From Laetiporus sulphureus 93-53 (Eukaryota; Basidiomycota; Agaricomycetes; Polyporales; Laetiporaceae), in the NCBI RefSeq assembly GCF_001632365.1, contig NW_024468539.1:343581-407580 (forward strand): a stretch of 64,000 nucleotides of DNA. Direction: 5' to 3'. The notes under the pieces were generated by a model, which saw only the letters and a program-made list of their open reading frames with translations, did no database searches and was not told the DNA's origin. The number at the start of each line of letters is the position of its first letter. The stretch's first letter is position 1. This document shows positions 45,576 through 56,600 of the stretch, in pieces. The translations under genes were made by a program, and so were the position numbers.

Positions 45576-47310
45576 TGTGTTAGTGCTAATATGACTAGAG
45601 GTTGAAAAGTGGACTTGACGAGGGTTGAAAGAACCATGGAGCTTGATCTGCCTTCTTATATGTCGGCCTGTTGGGTCGAACGAGGGCCTTGACACAACAC
45701 GTTCAGGACACCGCGTGGACCACGCGGTGCATCCTAGGATGCTTTACGACGTATAACTGACTCGCAGTAAGTTAGTCCTGCCTTAGCAGACTTCGGAGTC
45801 CATACACATGGTAGAAGCCTTACCAATTCCCTTAATAACGAGCGTTACGTGCCATAGAAGCATCGTCGCGCGCCCACAACGGCTGAGAAGCTCTGGGGCT
45901 TGAACGAGGCGCATGTCCGGTTGCTTCAAGGCAGCGAGGTCCGTGAAAAGCTGTTTACATTGCTCGCGCTAGCACAGCCATCGTCTAGTCCACGCCTCAA
46001 GACAGTCGGGATTTTGTTCTTTTACGCCGCGAGCGTATTAGGTTGATGCGAATAAGCGAAATGCTGGGATGGCGGCGTCAAGCGCTCGCTGCCGTCGCCA
46101 TCGCCATCATGACAGGACATGCGGCTTGCTTCGTTCTTTGAAGACTCGAGGGCGCCTCTGCGAGTGTATGCAGCATTGCTGACTCCCTAATTGGACTCAC
46201 AGTGCGAGATTTCGAGATTCGAAGATGTTCTGGCCCGCTGCGCATGTCGGTATGCCGAGGCGTCAATATACGAAAGGAATGCGGTCGCCAAATACACCAG
46301 ATTAGTTGCTCGAATTTGTACTATGTCGAGCCTCATAGCTGCTTTGCAACGTAGTGGAAGTAGTCGACATGCGTTTCACGTTCGATGAGTTCATCGCAAC
46401 TTTAAGGGATCGCCGATTGATACCCAGAATCGAAGCGTCGACTCGGCAGTCTGAAGCATCGATTAGTAGACAGTAAACACCAAAATTGACTTTACTTGCC
46501 TGCTTATCTCTGTGTTCGTCTCGCAGAAAGGTCAACCTTCTTTCTGGTGTGAATTGGGAACAAAGATTGAATCAGTACAGTGCTCAAACACAAACCTTTG
46601 TTCAACATCCTGTGTGGCACAAAAAGTTTGGAAGAAAGTTGAGGTCTGCTCTAGTGTTTACGTCCAAGCTTGTTCTTCGTCAAGATGACAGTACTGTTAC
46701 AGGCTTTTGTATGTGAAATAGTCGTTTGATGTTGTTGAGTGTATTATCACCGCCGCAGCGGAGTTTCAGTCATGTGTATCACAGCAGACCGTCGCCTATC
46801 TGCCTGCAACGGATATGCGGCGTCTGCACGGTAGCATCCCAAAAACAGCCACAGGACAGAGGGCGCACACACCAAGTCAGCATGCTAGCCGGACTGTATA
46901 TGGTGCTGTATGTCTGCGCGAAAGCGTGCTCGACCCCGAGTGAGACCGTGTTGGTCAGGCTTTAAACCATCTTGTCGAAGTGCTGCACTCGACGGATGCG
47001 AAGGCAGTCACCAAAATCAACCTAGAAAGCAAAAGCTCAAGGTGGAGGCCGTGCATGTTCTCACAAACGGGCGAGAAAGGTAATTAAGTTGGCCAGGGCT
47101 GGAAATATCAAAAGCGAGCAGTAGACTGACTATCGTCTACAGCAATCGAGATCTGGTGTATTGTATACGAGGCTTGAGCCGATATCACAGATACCGTAAA
47201 CAGTCTTGTGGCCGTGAAATAGGCTGCGTGTGATATGCGGATGTTCACGTTCATGGCTCGCTGGTACGAGACGATTCATTACAATACGACACAGATCCAG
47301 AAGGAAGGCT
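45576..47310. other. Intergenic region, 1.7 kb
   Basis: It holds the dynamin promoter with two adjacent palindromes (45709-45742). Parts of 46080-46270 resemble 51650-51830. Other frames are unsupported. Confidence 0.4.
45709..45742. promoter_or_regulatory. Two abutting perfect palindromes upstream of the dynamin gene
   Basis: CACCGCGTGG-A-CCACGCGGTG (45709-45729) is a perfect inverted repeat with a 1-base centre. It shares its last G with GCATCCTAGGATGC (45729-45742), a perfect 14-base palindrome. They lie about 135-165 bp upstream of the ATG at 45575, where dimeric transcription-factor sites would be expected. The factor is unknown. Confidence 0.5.
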
Positions 47311-47502
47311 CACATGCGATCCCGCCAACTGCCTACAACATGCTCCAGTTCGCGGCGTTTCTCTTCTTCCGCTGTGTGCCGAGCTTCCTCGAGTCCCTGC
47401 AGTTCCACCCTGATTTTCTGTCTGCGTACTAACTGCCTGAATCTCAGGAGGTAATCGAACTCGTCAGGCTCGGTCTCTTCACAGTTTGGCTTAGGCGCTC
47501 GT

Positions 47503-48650
47503 TCACTTCTCTCGAATTTTCGTTGCCTTTTTCTCTCTTCTCTTGGCATCTCGTTTCGCCTTGCCTCCGTTACTACACGTAGCAGTCACCTCGCGCTGAT
47601 TATAGCGGTCTTTCCAATGCGCGTTGACGAAGTCCACAAATTCCTTGTGAGAAAAGTACTTCATAATCACCGACGCGTACACCGCGTCGAAGAGGACGCG
47701 AGGAGGCCAGTCGTTTCGACCTTCCGGGATCCTGATGGGTTGATTATGCGGATGAGTCATGCCATATGCCGGGATGGAGAACTCGGGAGAAGGATCAAGG
47801 GTGCCACGGAAGTCGTGGAATACCCATTGGGGCTGATCTGCATCCCATTCAGGGTTCATGTCATTGGAGGACATCGCCAAGTTCGGTGTCTGCCAACATG
47901 ATATTAGCCACGTATGGGGACACTACAACACATCATCTAACCACAAGGAAACCAATGTCTCTGCTTCCGCGCTGTCTGTGTAACGACATGTAAAGATATA
48001 GTCCGTTCCGGCAATCGTCGATATCGTCAATGTGGTCGGCATTGTCAGGATCGCGACCGCAATTTCTCGTCAATACATCTATGTACTGCACCAGCACGAA
48101 TAAGCGGCATTTGAAAGCAGTGTAACGCGCCACAAACCTCGTCTCCTTTGTTATGGCTGATTAGGTGTGACGCTTCACATAATTCCGCGGGCATTCGAGT
48201 CACCACGCAAGTGGCCCCATCCCGCTCTCGAAGTTCGTCTTCGAATTCAGCTCTTCGCGTGCTGGTGGCGCCTGAAGTGACGTAGGCATTGGCAAGATCA
48301 GGATCGACGGAAAAAGCCCGTGCACGTTCTGCAGAGTCAATGAAAAAGTAGATATCCGTGTCTCCCGGAGTGAGCTCAGCATTGTAGTCGACCTCCTCTC
48401 CGTCTTTCCACTTCAGCATACCTGCGGCCCCGGCGACAGCACCCGTGATAAATCGAATCCACTTGTACGGTTTTCTGCAGAAGTTGGTGATGTGGGTCTT
48501 AGGAATCTGAAGGCATGGGAGTTGAATGCAACTTGACGAGAAGTTGGACTCGTCCGCGTCGCCTTGCGTAGTGTTCTCGTGCGAGAAGGGGGGAAAGATT
48601 TCAATCCATACCATGACTATTCCTTCCACTCGTGACTCTTTTGTAGTCAT
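47503..48650 (-). CDS. HNH-endonuclease-domain protein, left copy of an inverted pair
   Basis: It starts MTTKESRVEGIVMVWIEIF at 48650. An N-terminal domain (RKPYKWIRFITGAVAGAAG) precedes the HNH core: RDGATCVVTRMPAELCEASH, then LISHNKGDE across an intron to YIDVLTRN, DDIDDCRNGLYLYMSLHRQ, then TPNLAMSS. The His of ASHL, the Asn of CRNGL and the His of SLHR fit the H-N-H triad. The C-terminal part includes NDWPPRVLFDAVYAS. Homology to the right copy's acidic/basic tail continues to 47311 in another frame (EPDEFDYLLR), so a frameshift near 47500-47540 appears to cut the tail. HNH proteins of this type are common in basidiomycetes and mostly uncharacterised; nuclease activity is inferred. Confidence 0.75.
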
Positions 48651-48703
48651 TCTCGAGTAACGTCTGAGAGAGGAAGGGGCGGTGAGCTAATGCTGCTCCC
48701 ACA

Positions 48704-48952
48704 GTTACTAACTATGGCAACCGTGACTGACCAGCTACAAACACGTCCGTATATGGTATATGCCGAACCTCTAACCTATATATGACCTCAAACCAGTTAC
48801 ACAGGTTCGACGCTTACATAATCCGAAGCACGCTTTTCCGCTTTTAATGGACAGTGACAGAGGTCCTACCGCAAAGCCGGGTGGCGCGAGGTTCGGCATA
48901 TACCATATACGGACGTGTTTGTAGCTGGTCAGTCACGGTTGCCGTAACTAAC
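48704..48952. repeat. Inverted repeat (arms of about 57-65 bp) centred between the HNH genes
   Basis: Left arm (48704-48771) and right arm (48888-48952) are inverted copies, essentially perfect over about 57 bases (GGTTCGGCATATACCATATA onward to ACGGTTGCC), with a 116-bp spacer. Sequence between each arm and its ATG is much less alike. The outer ends both begin CAGTTA, as in MITE ends. This could be a fold-back element or a shared two-way promoter. Confidence 0.8.
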
Positions 48953-48973
48953 TGGCTGTTTTACGCGCCACTC

Positions 48974-48999
48974 TGCGTGACAGTCTCGGGTGTCACGCA
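48974..48999. promoter_or_regulatory. Perfect 9-bp hairpin/inverted repeat upstream of the right HNH copy
   Basis: TGCGTGACA, an 8-base loop, then TGTCACGCA, about 60-85 bp before the ATG at 49061. It may be a factor-binding site or an mRNA 5' hairpin. It is not seen at the left copy. Confidence 0.35.
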
Positions 49000-49060
49000 G
49001 ACTCGGAAGTGGCGGTGGCGCAGGACTGTCCGTGACCTCCATCATCAAAGAGTATTAAAC

Positions 49061-50172
49061 ATGGACAATGATCTCAAAGTACAAGGAAAACTTATGGTAT
49101 GGCTTGAGATTTTTGCCCCATCTGCAAAGGAGAATTCTAAAGCAATACACGCGGACAACGAACCCAACTCATCGAGCTGTATTCGCTGCCTCAAGATCCC
49201 CAAGGCCCACATCACCAAGTTCTGTAGAAAACCATACAAGTGGATTCGTTTTGTAACGGGTTGTATCGCTGGTTCCACTGGCATGCTGTATTGGAAAGAC
49301 GGAGAGGAGGTTGACTACGATGCTGACCTCACTCCAGGAGACACAAACGTTTGCTTCGTCATCGATCCTGCGGAACGCGAGCGAGCCTTCCCTCTCGATC
49401 CTGATCTCGCCAACGCCCACGTCACTACAGGTGCCACCAGCACGCGAAGGGCTGATTTCAGAGATAAACTTCGAGAACGGGATGGGGCCACTTGCGTGGT
49501 GACTCGAATGCCCGCGGAATTATGTGAAGCGTCACACCTAATCAGCCATAACAAAGGAGACGAGGTTTGTGGCGCGTTACACTGCTTTCAAATGCCGCTT
49601 ATTCGTGCTGGTGCAGTACATAGATGTATTGACGAGAAATCGCGGTCGCGATCCTGACAATGCCGACCACATTGACGATATCGACGATTGCCGGAACGGA
49701 CTATATCTTTACATGTCGTTACACAGACAGCTCGGAAGCAGAGGCATTGGTTTCCTTGTGGTTAGATGATGTGTTGTAGTGTCCCCATACGTGGCTAATA
49801 TCATGTTGGCAGACACCGAACTTGGCGATGTCCTCCAATGACATGAACCCTGAATGGGATGCGGATCAGCCCAAATGTATATTTCACGACTTCCGTGGCA
49901 CACTTGATCCTTCTCCTGCCTTCGCCCTCCCGGTATATCGCTTGAGTCACCCGCATAACCAACCCATCAGGGTCCCAGTAGGTCGAAACGACTGGCCTCC
50001 TCGCGTCCTCTTCGACGCGGTGTACACGTCGGTGATTATGAAGTACTTTTTTCACAAGGAATTTGTGGAGTTCGTCAACGCGCACTGGAAAGACCGCTAC
50101 ACTCAGAACGAGGCCATTCATACTCGTAGTGATAGAGACAAGGCGAACGAAGATGCCGCAAGCAAAAAATAA
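49061..50172 (+). CDS. HNH-endonuclease-domain protein, right copy, with premature stop before its tail
   Basis: It starts MDNDLKVQGKLMVWLEIFAP at 49061. It has the same order as the left copy: RKPYKWIRFVTGCIAGSTG, RDGATCVVTRMPAELCEASH, LISHNKGDE, then YIDVLTRNRG and DDIDDCRNGLYLYMSLHRQL after an intron, TPNLAMSS after another, and NDWPPRVLFDAVYTS. After DAASKK an in-frame TAA (50170-50172) in an A-rich stretch stops it. The same frame continues afterward with a conserved tail (RGRDDDEPDEFDRV, YTRAELQELDEAHRRAER) to 50424, which the left copy also retains out of frame. The HNH core is complete. The ATG was chosen because the in-frame extension to 48854 reads through the inverted repeat. Confidence 0.7.
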
Positions 50173-50424
50173 GAAAAAAGGAAGAAAGAGCTAGATTCGG
50201 ACAGTGACGCACGAGGTGCTAAGCGAGGGCGCGACGACGACGAACCCGACGAGTTTGATCGTGTTATGATGGCCAGGAGTATGATGCGTAGGCCATATAC
50301 AAGAGCGGAACTCCAAGAACTCGATGAGGCTCATCGGAGAGCAGAACGAGAGAGATTCATGCAATTGAGGGATATTATAGAGCAATGGCGAGGCCAGAAG
50401 TACGTGTCGTCTTTAACCACTTAA

Positions 50425-51117
50425 TTCAATATTGAATCTTCCTGGCTCTAGCATGTCCTAAACGTCATGCGACCGTCCGTTTGTGGAGGGGTCCAATGTT
50501 GCCTTCGGCGACATCCCACTTCTGAAAAAGGAAGATCACTCAGAGTCTGCGCAGATTCTTCATATCGTACTGCAGCTTTCCTGACCTCAAACGACATCTG
50601 TTATTGATACTCCACACCTTACGATGCGTATCCTACGCACGCATCATACATGGCCGCTTGCGTGCTACCGCATACACCACGATCCTCACTCTTACAGGCG
50701 TCCGCATACTCTGGATACACAGGTCATACTTGAACGTGGTGTGATGCAGTGACACGTAACGCATGGCATTATCGGCTTAGTTCAATCATACCCTTAGATA
50801 TCATCATTCGTACTGGGCAGTATTCAAGTCGATGTCGGTGGTCGTCTCTCGCTATGGCTCGTGGGCTACATCGCACTGTGGCTTGCTCGTAGCTCGCAAG
50901 GACAGCGCTCGGTAAATGTTCCATATTTCTCAAAGCAACGCGCAGGCTTGCCCTCGTCCCATGCCCTGCAATCACTATGCATCGGGCGCAGGGCACGAGC
51001 ATGCCAACCTTTCGACAACGCCACAGACACGTCGGTTGCCTCTCCATATTATCGTGACGACGGACGTCAAGCCTCACCTCAGATACTCCGAATAGAGTCT
51101 CAAGCCATTCAGCCCAC
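50425..51117. other. Intergenic region
   Basis: No gene recognised between the right HNH copy and the dynamin relic. Confidence 0.4.
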
Positions 51118-51310
51118 TCATGCCAAGCATTTCCCACAGGACAGTGTCCACGACATGGTGGCAGCTGATCGCGGACTTACCGGGGTTAAAGGGGGAGACC
51201 TTCGGGAGGTCGAAGGGCTTGACTCCACGAATGCCGATCCCGTCGAAGCTTGCGGCGATTTTGCTGATGCTTTCTGCCAGAGACGAGCCCGGTGCAGGTA
51301 AGCCTTCATG
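51118..51310 (-). pseudogene. Relic of a second dynamin-family gene
   Basis: On the minus strand it reads LAESISKIAASFDGIGIRGV and KPFDLPKVSP. This aligns to the stalk segment LAESISKITAGFSEIGIHGV of the intact dynamin (43141-43305). DNA identity is high over about 150 bp, then fades. No GTPase domain or other exon is present nearby, so only a fragment remains. Confidence 0.75.
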
Positions 51311-52379
51311 CGGCCTGCACCTTGAATTTTGAAATTAAAAGCATGTCAGTGAGTAGAGTGTATCCTAAGATAGTTCGCGGAGTAGTATACCGGACTCTCA
51401 GCGACCCATGCGGCCAACTATAGCATGCTTCAGAGTTCCTACTGGGGTCGCCGATTGCCTGATCAACGACGCGCGCCCACCCGACTTGAGAATCCGAGAG
51501 GGTGTGATACTGCTACTATAAGATAGCAGCCGCGGCGCAAAGAGAAGGATACGCTCCACCTACTTTCACTATCCAGTCAACGCGCAGAGACAACTGGGTC
51601 CCCTATGTTTCTTCAGCGCCGTAGCTGCATCATTTGACGATTTGATGCCGGTGCCACCACCATCGTCGCCATGGCACGGCATGAGGCGTCGTTCGCGGTC
51701 CGAACTTCAAAGATTTGAGGGCGCCTTTGCGAGCGGATGCCGATTTTGTATTCAGACTGATGCGAAATTCAGATGGAAGAGGGATGGTCGCTGCGCATAT
51801 CGATTTGTCGAATCAGATGCAGGATTCCAACAAGGTCGTGACTGAACTACCTAGCTCCTAACCTCGCCATAGAACAAAGAATGAGCTATTTTATAGTCTA
51901 CCTACGGGAGACAATATTGTTGAACTGCATCAAACTGTTGCTGCTGTGAGCTCAAAAAAAGCAGCAAGAGAAGCCTGACCGTAGATACGTCACGCGATGG
52001 TTCAATGATTATGATGCAACAGCAATGCAGCGATTTGCCAGCAATCATCCAAAATCAGAACATCGAGATGGTTCGACGCAGGACACAATAGAAAACACGG
52101 TGATTGAATATGCTCAGGCAGAACGGGATACCCGATGGTGGGACTCACGGTAGTCATCGTTTGGCCTGCCCAGCGCTCACCACAGGAACACGTCCGTCAT
52201 GATAATACAAACTCATCAGAGGGGTACAACAGTCAGCGACGAACGAAGGACACATATCCAATCAGAGGATAACAACGACGCTATTCATCGAAAAGCATAT
52301 CAACCGTCCGAAATTAGTGATTAGAATCTATAAATACTCAACAACTCTGTCTCACTGGCTTCGGAGAAGTTACGGACCT
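51311..52379. other. Intergenic region with weak duplicate traces
   Basis: 51648-51840 resembles 46090-46270 in several blocks (GAGGGCGCCT-TGCGAG, GCTGCGCAT-TCG), which suggests that the duplication carrying the dynamin relic also included upstream DNA. Nothing coding seen. Confidence 0.4.
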
Positions 52380-52946
52380 CTACGCAACGTGACTGAGGAA
52401 GGACTCCTCTGTCTGGGAATAGGCAGGAGGCGGGTTCTCTTCCACGTCGACGTCAAGCTCTCGCTCGACGTATCCCTGAGTCGTGAGTTCCCCTGGCTTC
52501 AACTTCAACTTGTCCTTAGAAGGAAAACTAAATGTGGAGTGCGCGGAGAGGGACACCCGCGATGGCGAAAAATCCAACATCGACGCGCTATCCGGCTGAA
52601 TTTCGGTGAACTCCCACCCGCCGTCAGACCGCCGGTGCGCGACGCGCATGTTCGCGCCAGGCGTATGCACTGCGAGTCGTAATGTTCAGCGGTGCCACTA
52701 GAAGGAAAACAGACTCTGCAACGCACTAAATCGCGGTGTATCTTCCTCTGGTGACCCAAAAGGCGTGACGCGGCACGCTGGATGGCTAAGTTCTAGGATC
52801 GTGCTCCGCCGGACTTCCTTGCGGGGCTCAGATGCAATAACATGAGGATTTCGGCGCCGGCGGTGCAGGACGATGCCAGATACTATGGTCAAAACGGCAA
52901 TGAAGCCAATCGATACGCCTATGGCGATTCCGACAGCGTTAGGCAT
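52380..52946 (-). CDS. Single-pass membrane protein, small, unknown function
   Basis: The ATG at 52946 sits in an excellent context (GCCACCATGCC). The N-terminus MPNAVGIAIGVSIGFIAVLT continues as a membrane helix (to VSGIVL) followed by HRRRR, a stop-transfer signal, so the C-terminus should be cytosolic. A 56-nt intron joins EEDTPRF to MHTPGANMRVAHRRSD. The tail is Ser/Pro-rich and ends NPPPAYSQTEESFLSHVA at 52380; the PPAY is a possible WW-domain/ubiquitin-ligase docking site, as in trafficking adaptors. About 165 residues. An upstream exon with an ectodomain is possible but not found. Confidence 0.6.
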
Positions 52947-53691
52947 GGTGGCTTTTGGCTTGTACGAGGCAATTGTTCTAGCACGCTCCAGAAGCTATGA
53001 AAGTGCCTGTCTGCTCACCTAGTAAAAGAGTGTATGTATGAAACGAATGGCAGAAGGCAACGAGTGGAATGGACTCTGTCGGTCGGTTGGCTACACGGGC
53101 ACATGTCGTAATTTGGCTGGATTAAGCGATGGCCGAATGATCTTCACGCGATGACCCTCCACATACCTCAGGTCAGTGCACCTTCGCGTTTTCCGGCTCG
53201 AGTTTTCCCGTGGTTAGGCTGTGCAATGCGTGGAGGATGTCGTGGGATGAGAAGGAACATTTCGCACAGGTGCCGCCAGTCAAACAGCTGCAGCGTGTGG
53301 GCAGCGCCCGATGTCGAAATCGGAACAAATCACACGTGACAATGTACGTTGCGAGGCGCAACAGTCCAGGCTTTCGTAACAACACTGATGCCACAGTTCC
53401 TATACCTTGCAAGACGGGCATGCTGAGAACATCTCAATTGAGCCGTGCCGCTCGTAGTGACTGTATGCGCAGTGGAGGATCGGCCGTGCGCGTGGGAAGA
53501 CGTTGGCAGGGACCCGACGGAACGGTAAGCAATGAAGACCTTGATCACATCTGAGATCCATCAAATGCGACCACGTGCCTGTCCAGAATTTTGACCATTA
53601 ACTTGAGCGCAAGTGGTCCCTTCAGCGTCGTCTGCTCATCCTACTGCTTTGAAAATCTTTCCGGTGCTCTTCTTTTGGATTTTTTTGAGCT
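52947..53691. other. Divergent intergenic region
   Basis: It lies between the membrane-protein gene and UTP20. Overlapping frames on both strands (53151-53554) have no family support. A T-rich tract (TTGGATTTTTTTGAG) directly precedes the UTP20 start. Confidence 0.4.
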
Positions 53692-56600
53692 ATGGACCCA
53701 CACGAGGAGGAGCGCCCTGTGAAGCGGTTCAAGGTACATCTCTGCGTATGCCATCAGGTCTTCAGATTTTGACACGACTTTGCAGCATCAATCCTACAAA
53801 GACACGCTGAGGGGGGTACACTTACCATCAGCACTCAATCAGAGCAAGTTTGACGATGTCATCGCCGACAATGACTCGCATTTCCACGAAGCACTAGATC
53901 ATTGGCGCGAGCTCAACCTATCACCGGCATTCGTCAAGTTCGCGAGACACGCAGACCCACTATCGGCATCCATGCCCTTGTTGCTGCATAATTGCGAAGC
54001 GGTCATTGACTTGTGGTTAGAGGCATTGGACGGTGCGGACGATGAGGCGTTGAAAGCTCTCCTCGAGTGCGTATAGTCTCGGTCTGAATGTTCTCCAGTC
54101 CTGACAGAGATCCTACTGCAGTCTCTTCCAAAAGCTGTCCCATGATCTGAGGACAACCCTTGCACCAAAATACCCGACAGTTCTACTGCGCCTGACCCAA
54201 CTCCTTCCCCGTTCGCTATCCGCCCCTACCCTCACAGCGCTCCTAGCTACCTTCTCCGCTCTCTTCAAATATGTGCTCATCCCTGCGGTCGATACAGAGC
54301 TCCTTGATCAGGCGTGGGCGGTTTTTCGTGAGACGCTACTCCGCTGTGACCCGGAGGTACAGCGGGCGACGGCCGAAGTGTGGGGTGCGGCTCTCCGTCG
54401 ACTGAAGGCATCCACCCGGGAGCACTGTGTACGGCTTATTGCCGCGAGTGCGGAGAGTAGCCTCGCGGATGCATGTGTTTGGGTGTACGTATCTGCTTGC
54501 AAGGTAAGTTCTCATGCATGTATGCGTATGAGTTACATGATTGACCGCGACATCGCAGTCTGTATCGCAAACCCTGCATACATCAACTTCGAGCTTGTTC
54601 AGGCCCCTACTCTCGTACTACCTCGAGTGTGGAACGCCCGAGATGTCTTTGAAGCTGATCCGCCGCGTGATGACTGCACTCATCCATCATTGCAAGGATT
54701 CGGAACAGTTTTCTTCGGTCGCGGAAGTTGTGTTGGAACAATTCTTGCAATGTGCAAAGGCAGAATCTGGCGATGCAGATGAGGAACGTCTCCGGCGCAT
54801 GCTCGAGGTAGCCGCAGTAGCATGCTCGGTCCGCCAGGGTTCCCGGATGACGCGTAAGTCTCTCCCCATTAATCCAGAACGCTTGCTCATCGCACACCCC
54901 AGACAAGCAGCTCCTAACCATGCTATCGGAGTTTGACAAAATACCTCTCACCGACGCCCTGCACTCTTCCGTGCTCAAATTCACCACCTCTATTTTGCTT
55001 GCGGGCGACATGGCGCTCTGGATGGCCAGCGGACGCAAGGTACTCGAGCGCACCTGGGAGCGGCCAGCGCTCGCGCTCGAGCTCTGCGGTGCGCTTTCCG
55101 ACCTCGGCTGGGGCGGGTGGAAAATGGTTGCGCAGCCACATGTGATGAAGCACACCGCTGAGCTGCTGCAGAGCCACCCACACAGGACGCTGGAGTTGCT
55201 TGTTGCGCTGCATCGCGAGAAGCGATTGGTGGGAGTGGATGTCGTGTGGAAGCAGAGATTGCAGGAATGGGCAGATAGAACATTTGCGAGGTGGGAGCAG
55301 ACGGAGGATAATGTGAGTGTGTGCTTGTATGCTTCAAATGTGATTGAGTAGATGAGTCTGAGCTTGCTTGCGCAGATTCTGTTGCTTCACGATGCGCTTT
55401 CATTGTCATCCTTGATGCCTACCTTATCGCCGATCCTCATCCGAGTGATCGATGCAACCCTGCAAAGTCCGAATCCCCTCCAGGAGTATGAGCAGTCGTT
55501 TGCAAACTCGGCATGGGTTCTTGGAGTGTGCATGCGGTCTCTCTCTATGCGGCAACCTGCAGAATGGTCGAATGACGTACCACTATCATCGTGGACTCAG
55601 GTGATTGTGGAAAAATGGAATTGGTCGGGAGTAGCCCTTGGTGGATTGGTCGCGCTCATTCGTACCAGGTATGTGTGTAATGCAGATACGTCTATAAAAA
55701 TGACTAACAGATGGCTGGCAGCGACCCTACTTCTCATGCAATAACATTGGATGCCCTGTACATCCATCTTCGTGACTCGCTCCTTTCCCACTCCCATTCA
55801 CTGCGTCTCAATGTTCTGCGACTATTAAATTCCTCGCTGGTCTCCTCGCCGGATGGCCCAGCCGAGGTGCTCAAACGTTCTATTCAAGCTGAAGAAGTGT
55901 CTCTGGATGTCCAGGGATCCCGTGAGCGTGTCCTCAGGATTGGAAGACTACAAATGGTCGTCAAGGATGGTGACGAATTGGGTGCTGAGATATGCTGCCG
56001 CTGGCTCATAGGTCACTACTATCCCTGATATGCTCGTTCTCCTGCAGTCATTCTAATGCGTTGTTCCTATTTAGCACAACTCAAGGTGAACTTGCAACCG
56101 CTATGGTCCGCCGCGGCGCAAGCCTTAGCTGCTCTATCTTCACGCTTCGGGGACTTAGTGTGGCACCTTTTGCTCCAAGAAGTCCAGGCCGCGACTCGCC
56201 TTCAAGTAGATGTAGTCGTCCCCGACTGGATAAAGGGGCGTTCCTTACTCGAAGAGGAGGACGACGTATGGGAGGATGAGCGGTCTTGGAGAGACCCGAG
56301 CGCACACAAGTTTCGTATCACTTCTGCCAGGTGGCTAAATGGCGACGCTACCAAGCGAGCTCTGATCCAGGTAGGTTTAACCTTCTGCATTCGTGCAGTT
56401 TTAGAAGTTGACCAAGCAAACAGGAGCAGAGCACAGAAGACCGGTTCGATCCAGCTACCTACGAGACTCAGGTACTTTCCACTGTATGCGAATGCTCCTC
56501 CTTAGCAGAGAAGCACAGCCGCGACTTGGTACCATACTTCCTATCTCTCGCAGGACCGGAAGTATCCTCGAGGCTCCCGCGGTACAAGCTCAGCATCTGG

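Noticed and set aside
45576..45695. N-terminal extension of the dynamin protein
   Set aside because: It is basic sequence without similarity to dynamin; ATG 45575 gives the expected leader before the GTPase domain.
48854..49060. N-terminal extension of the right HNH protein
   Set aside because: It reads through the inverted-repeat arm and the 9-bp hairpin; the left copy begins at a matching position near its own conserved MVWxEIF segment.
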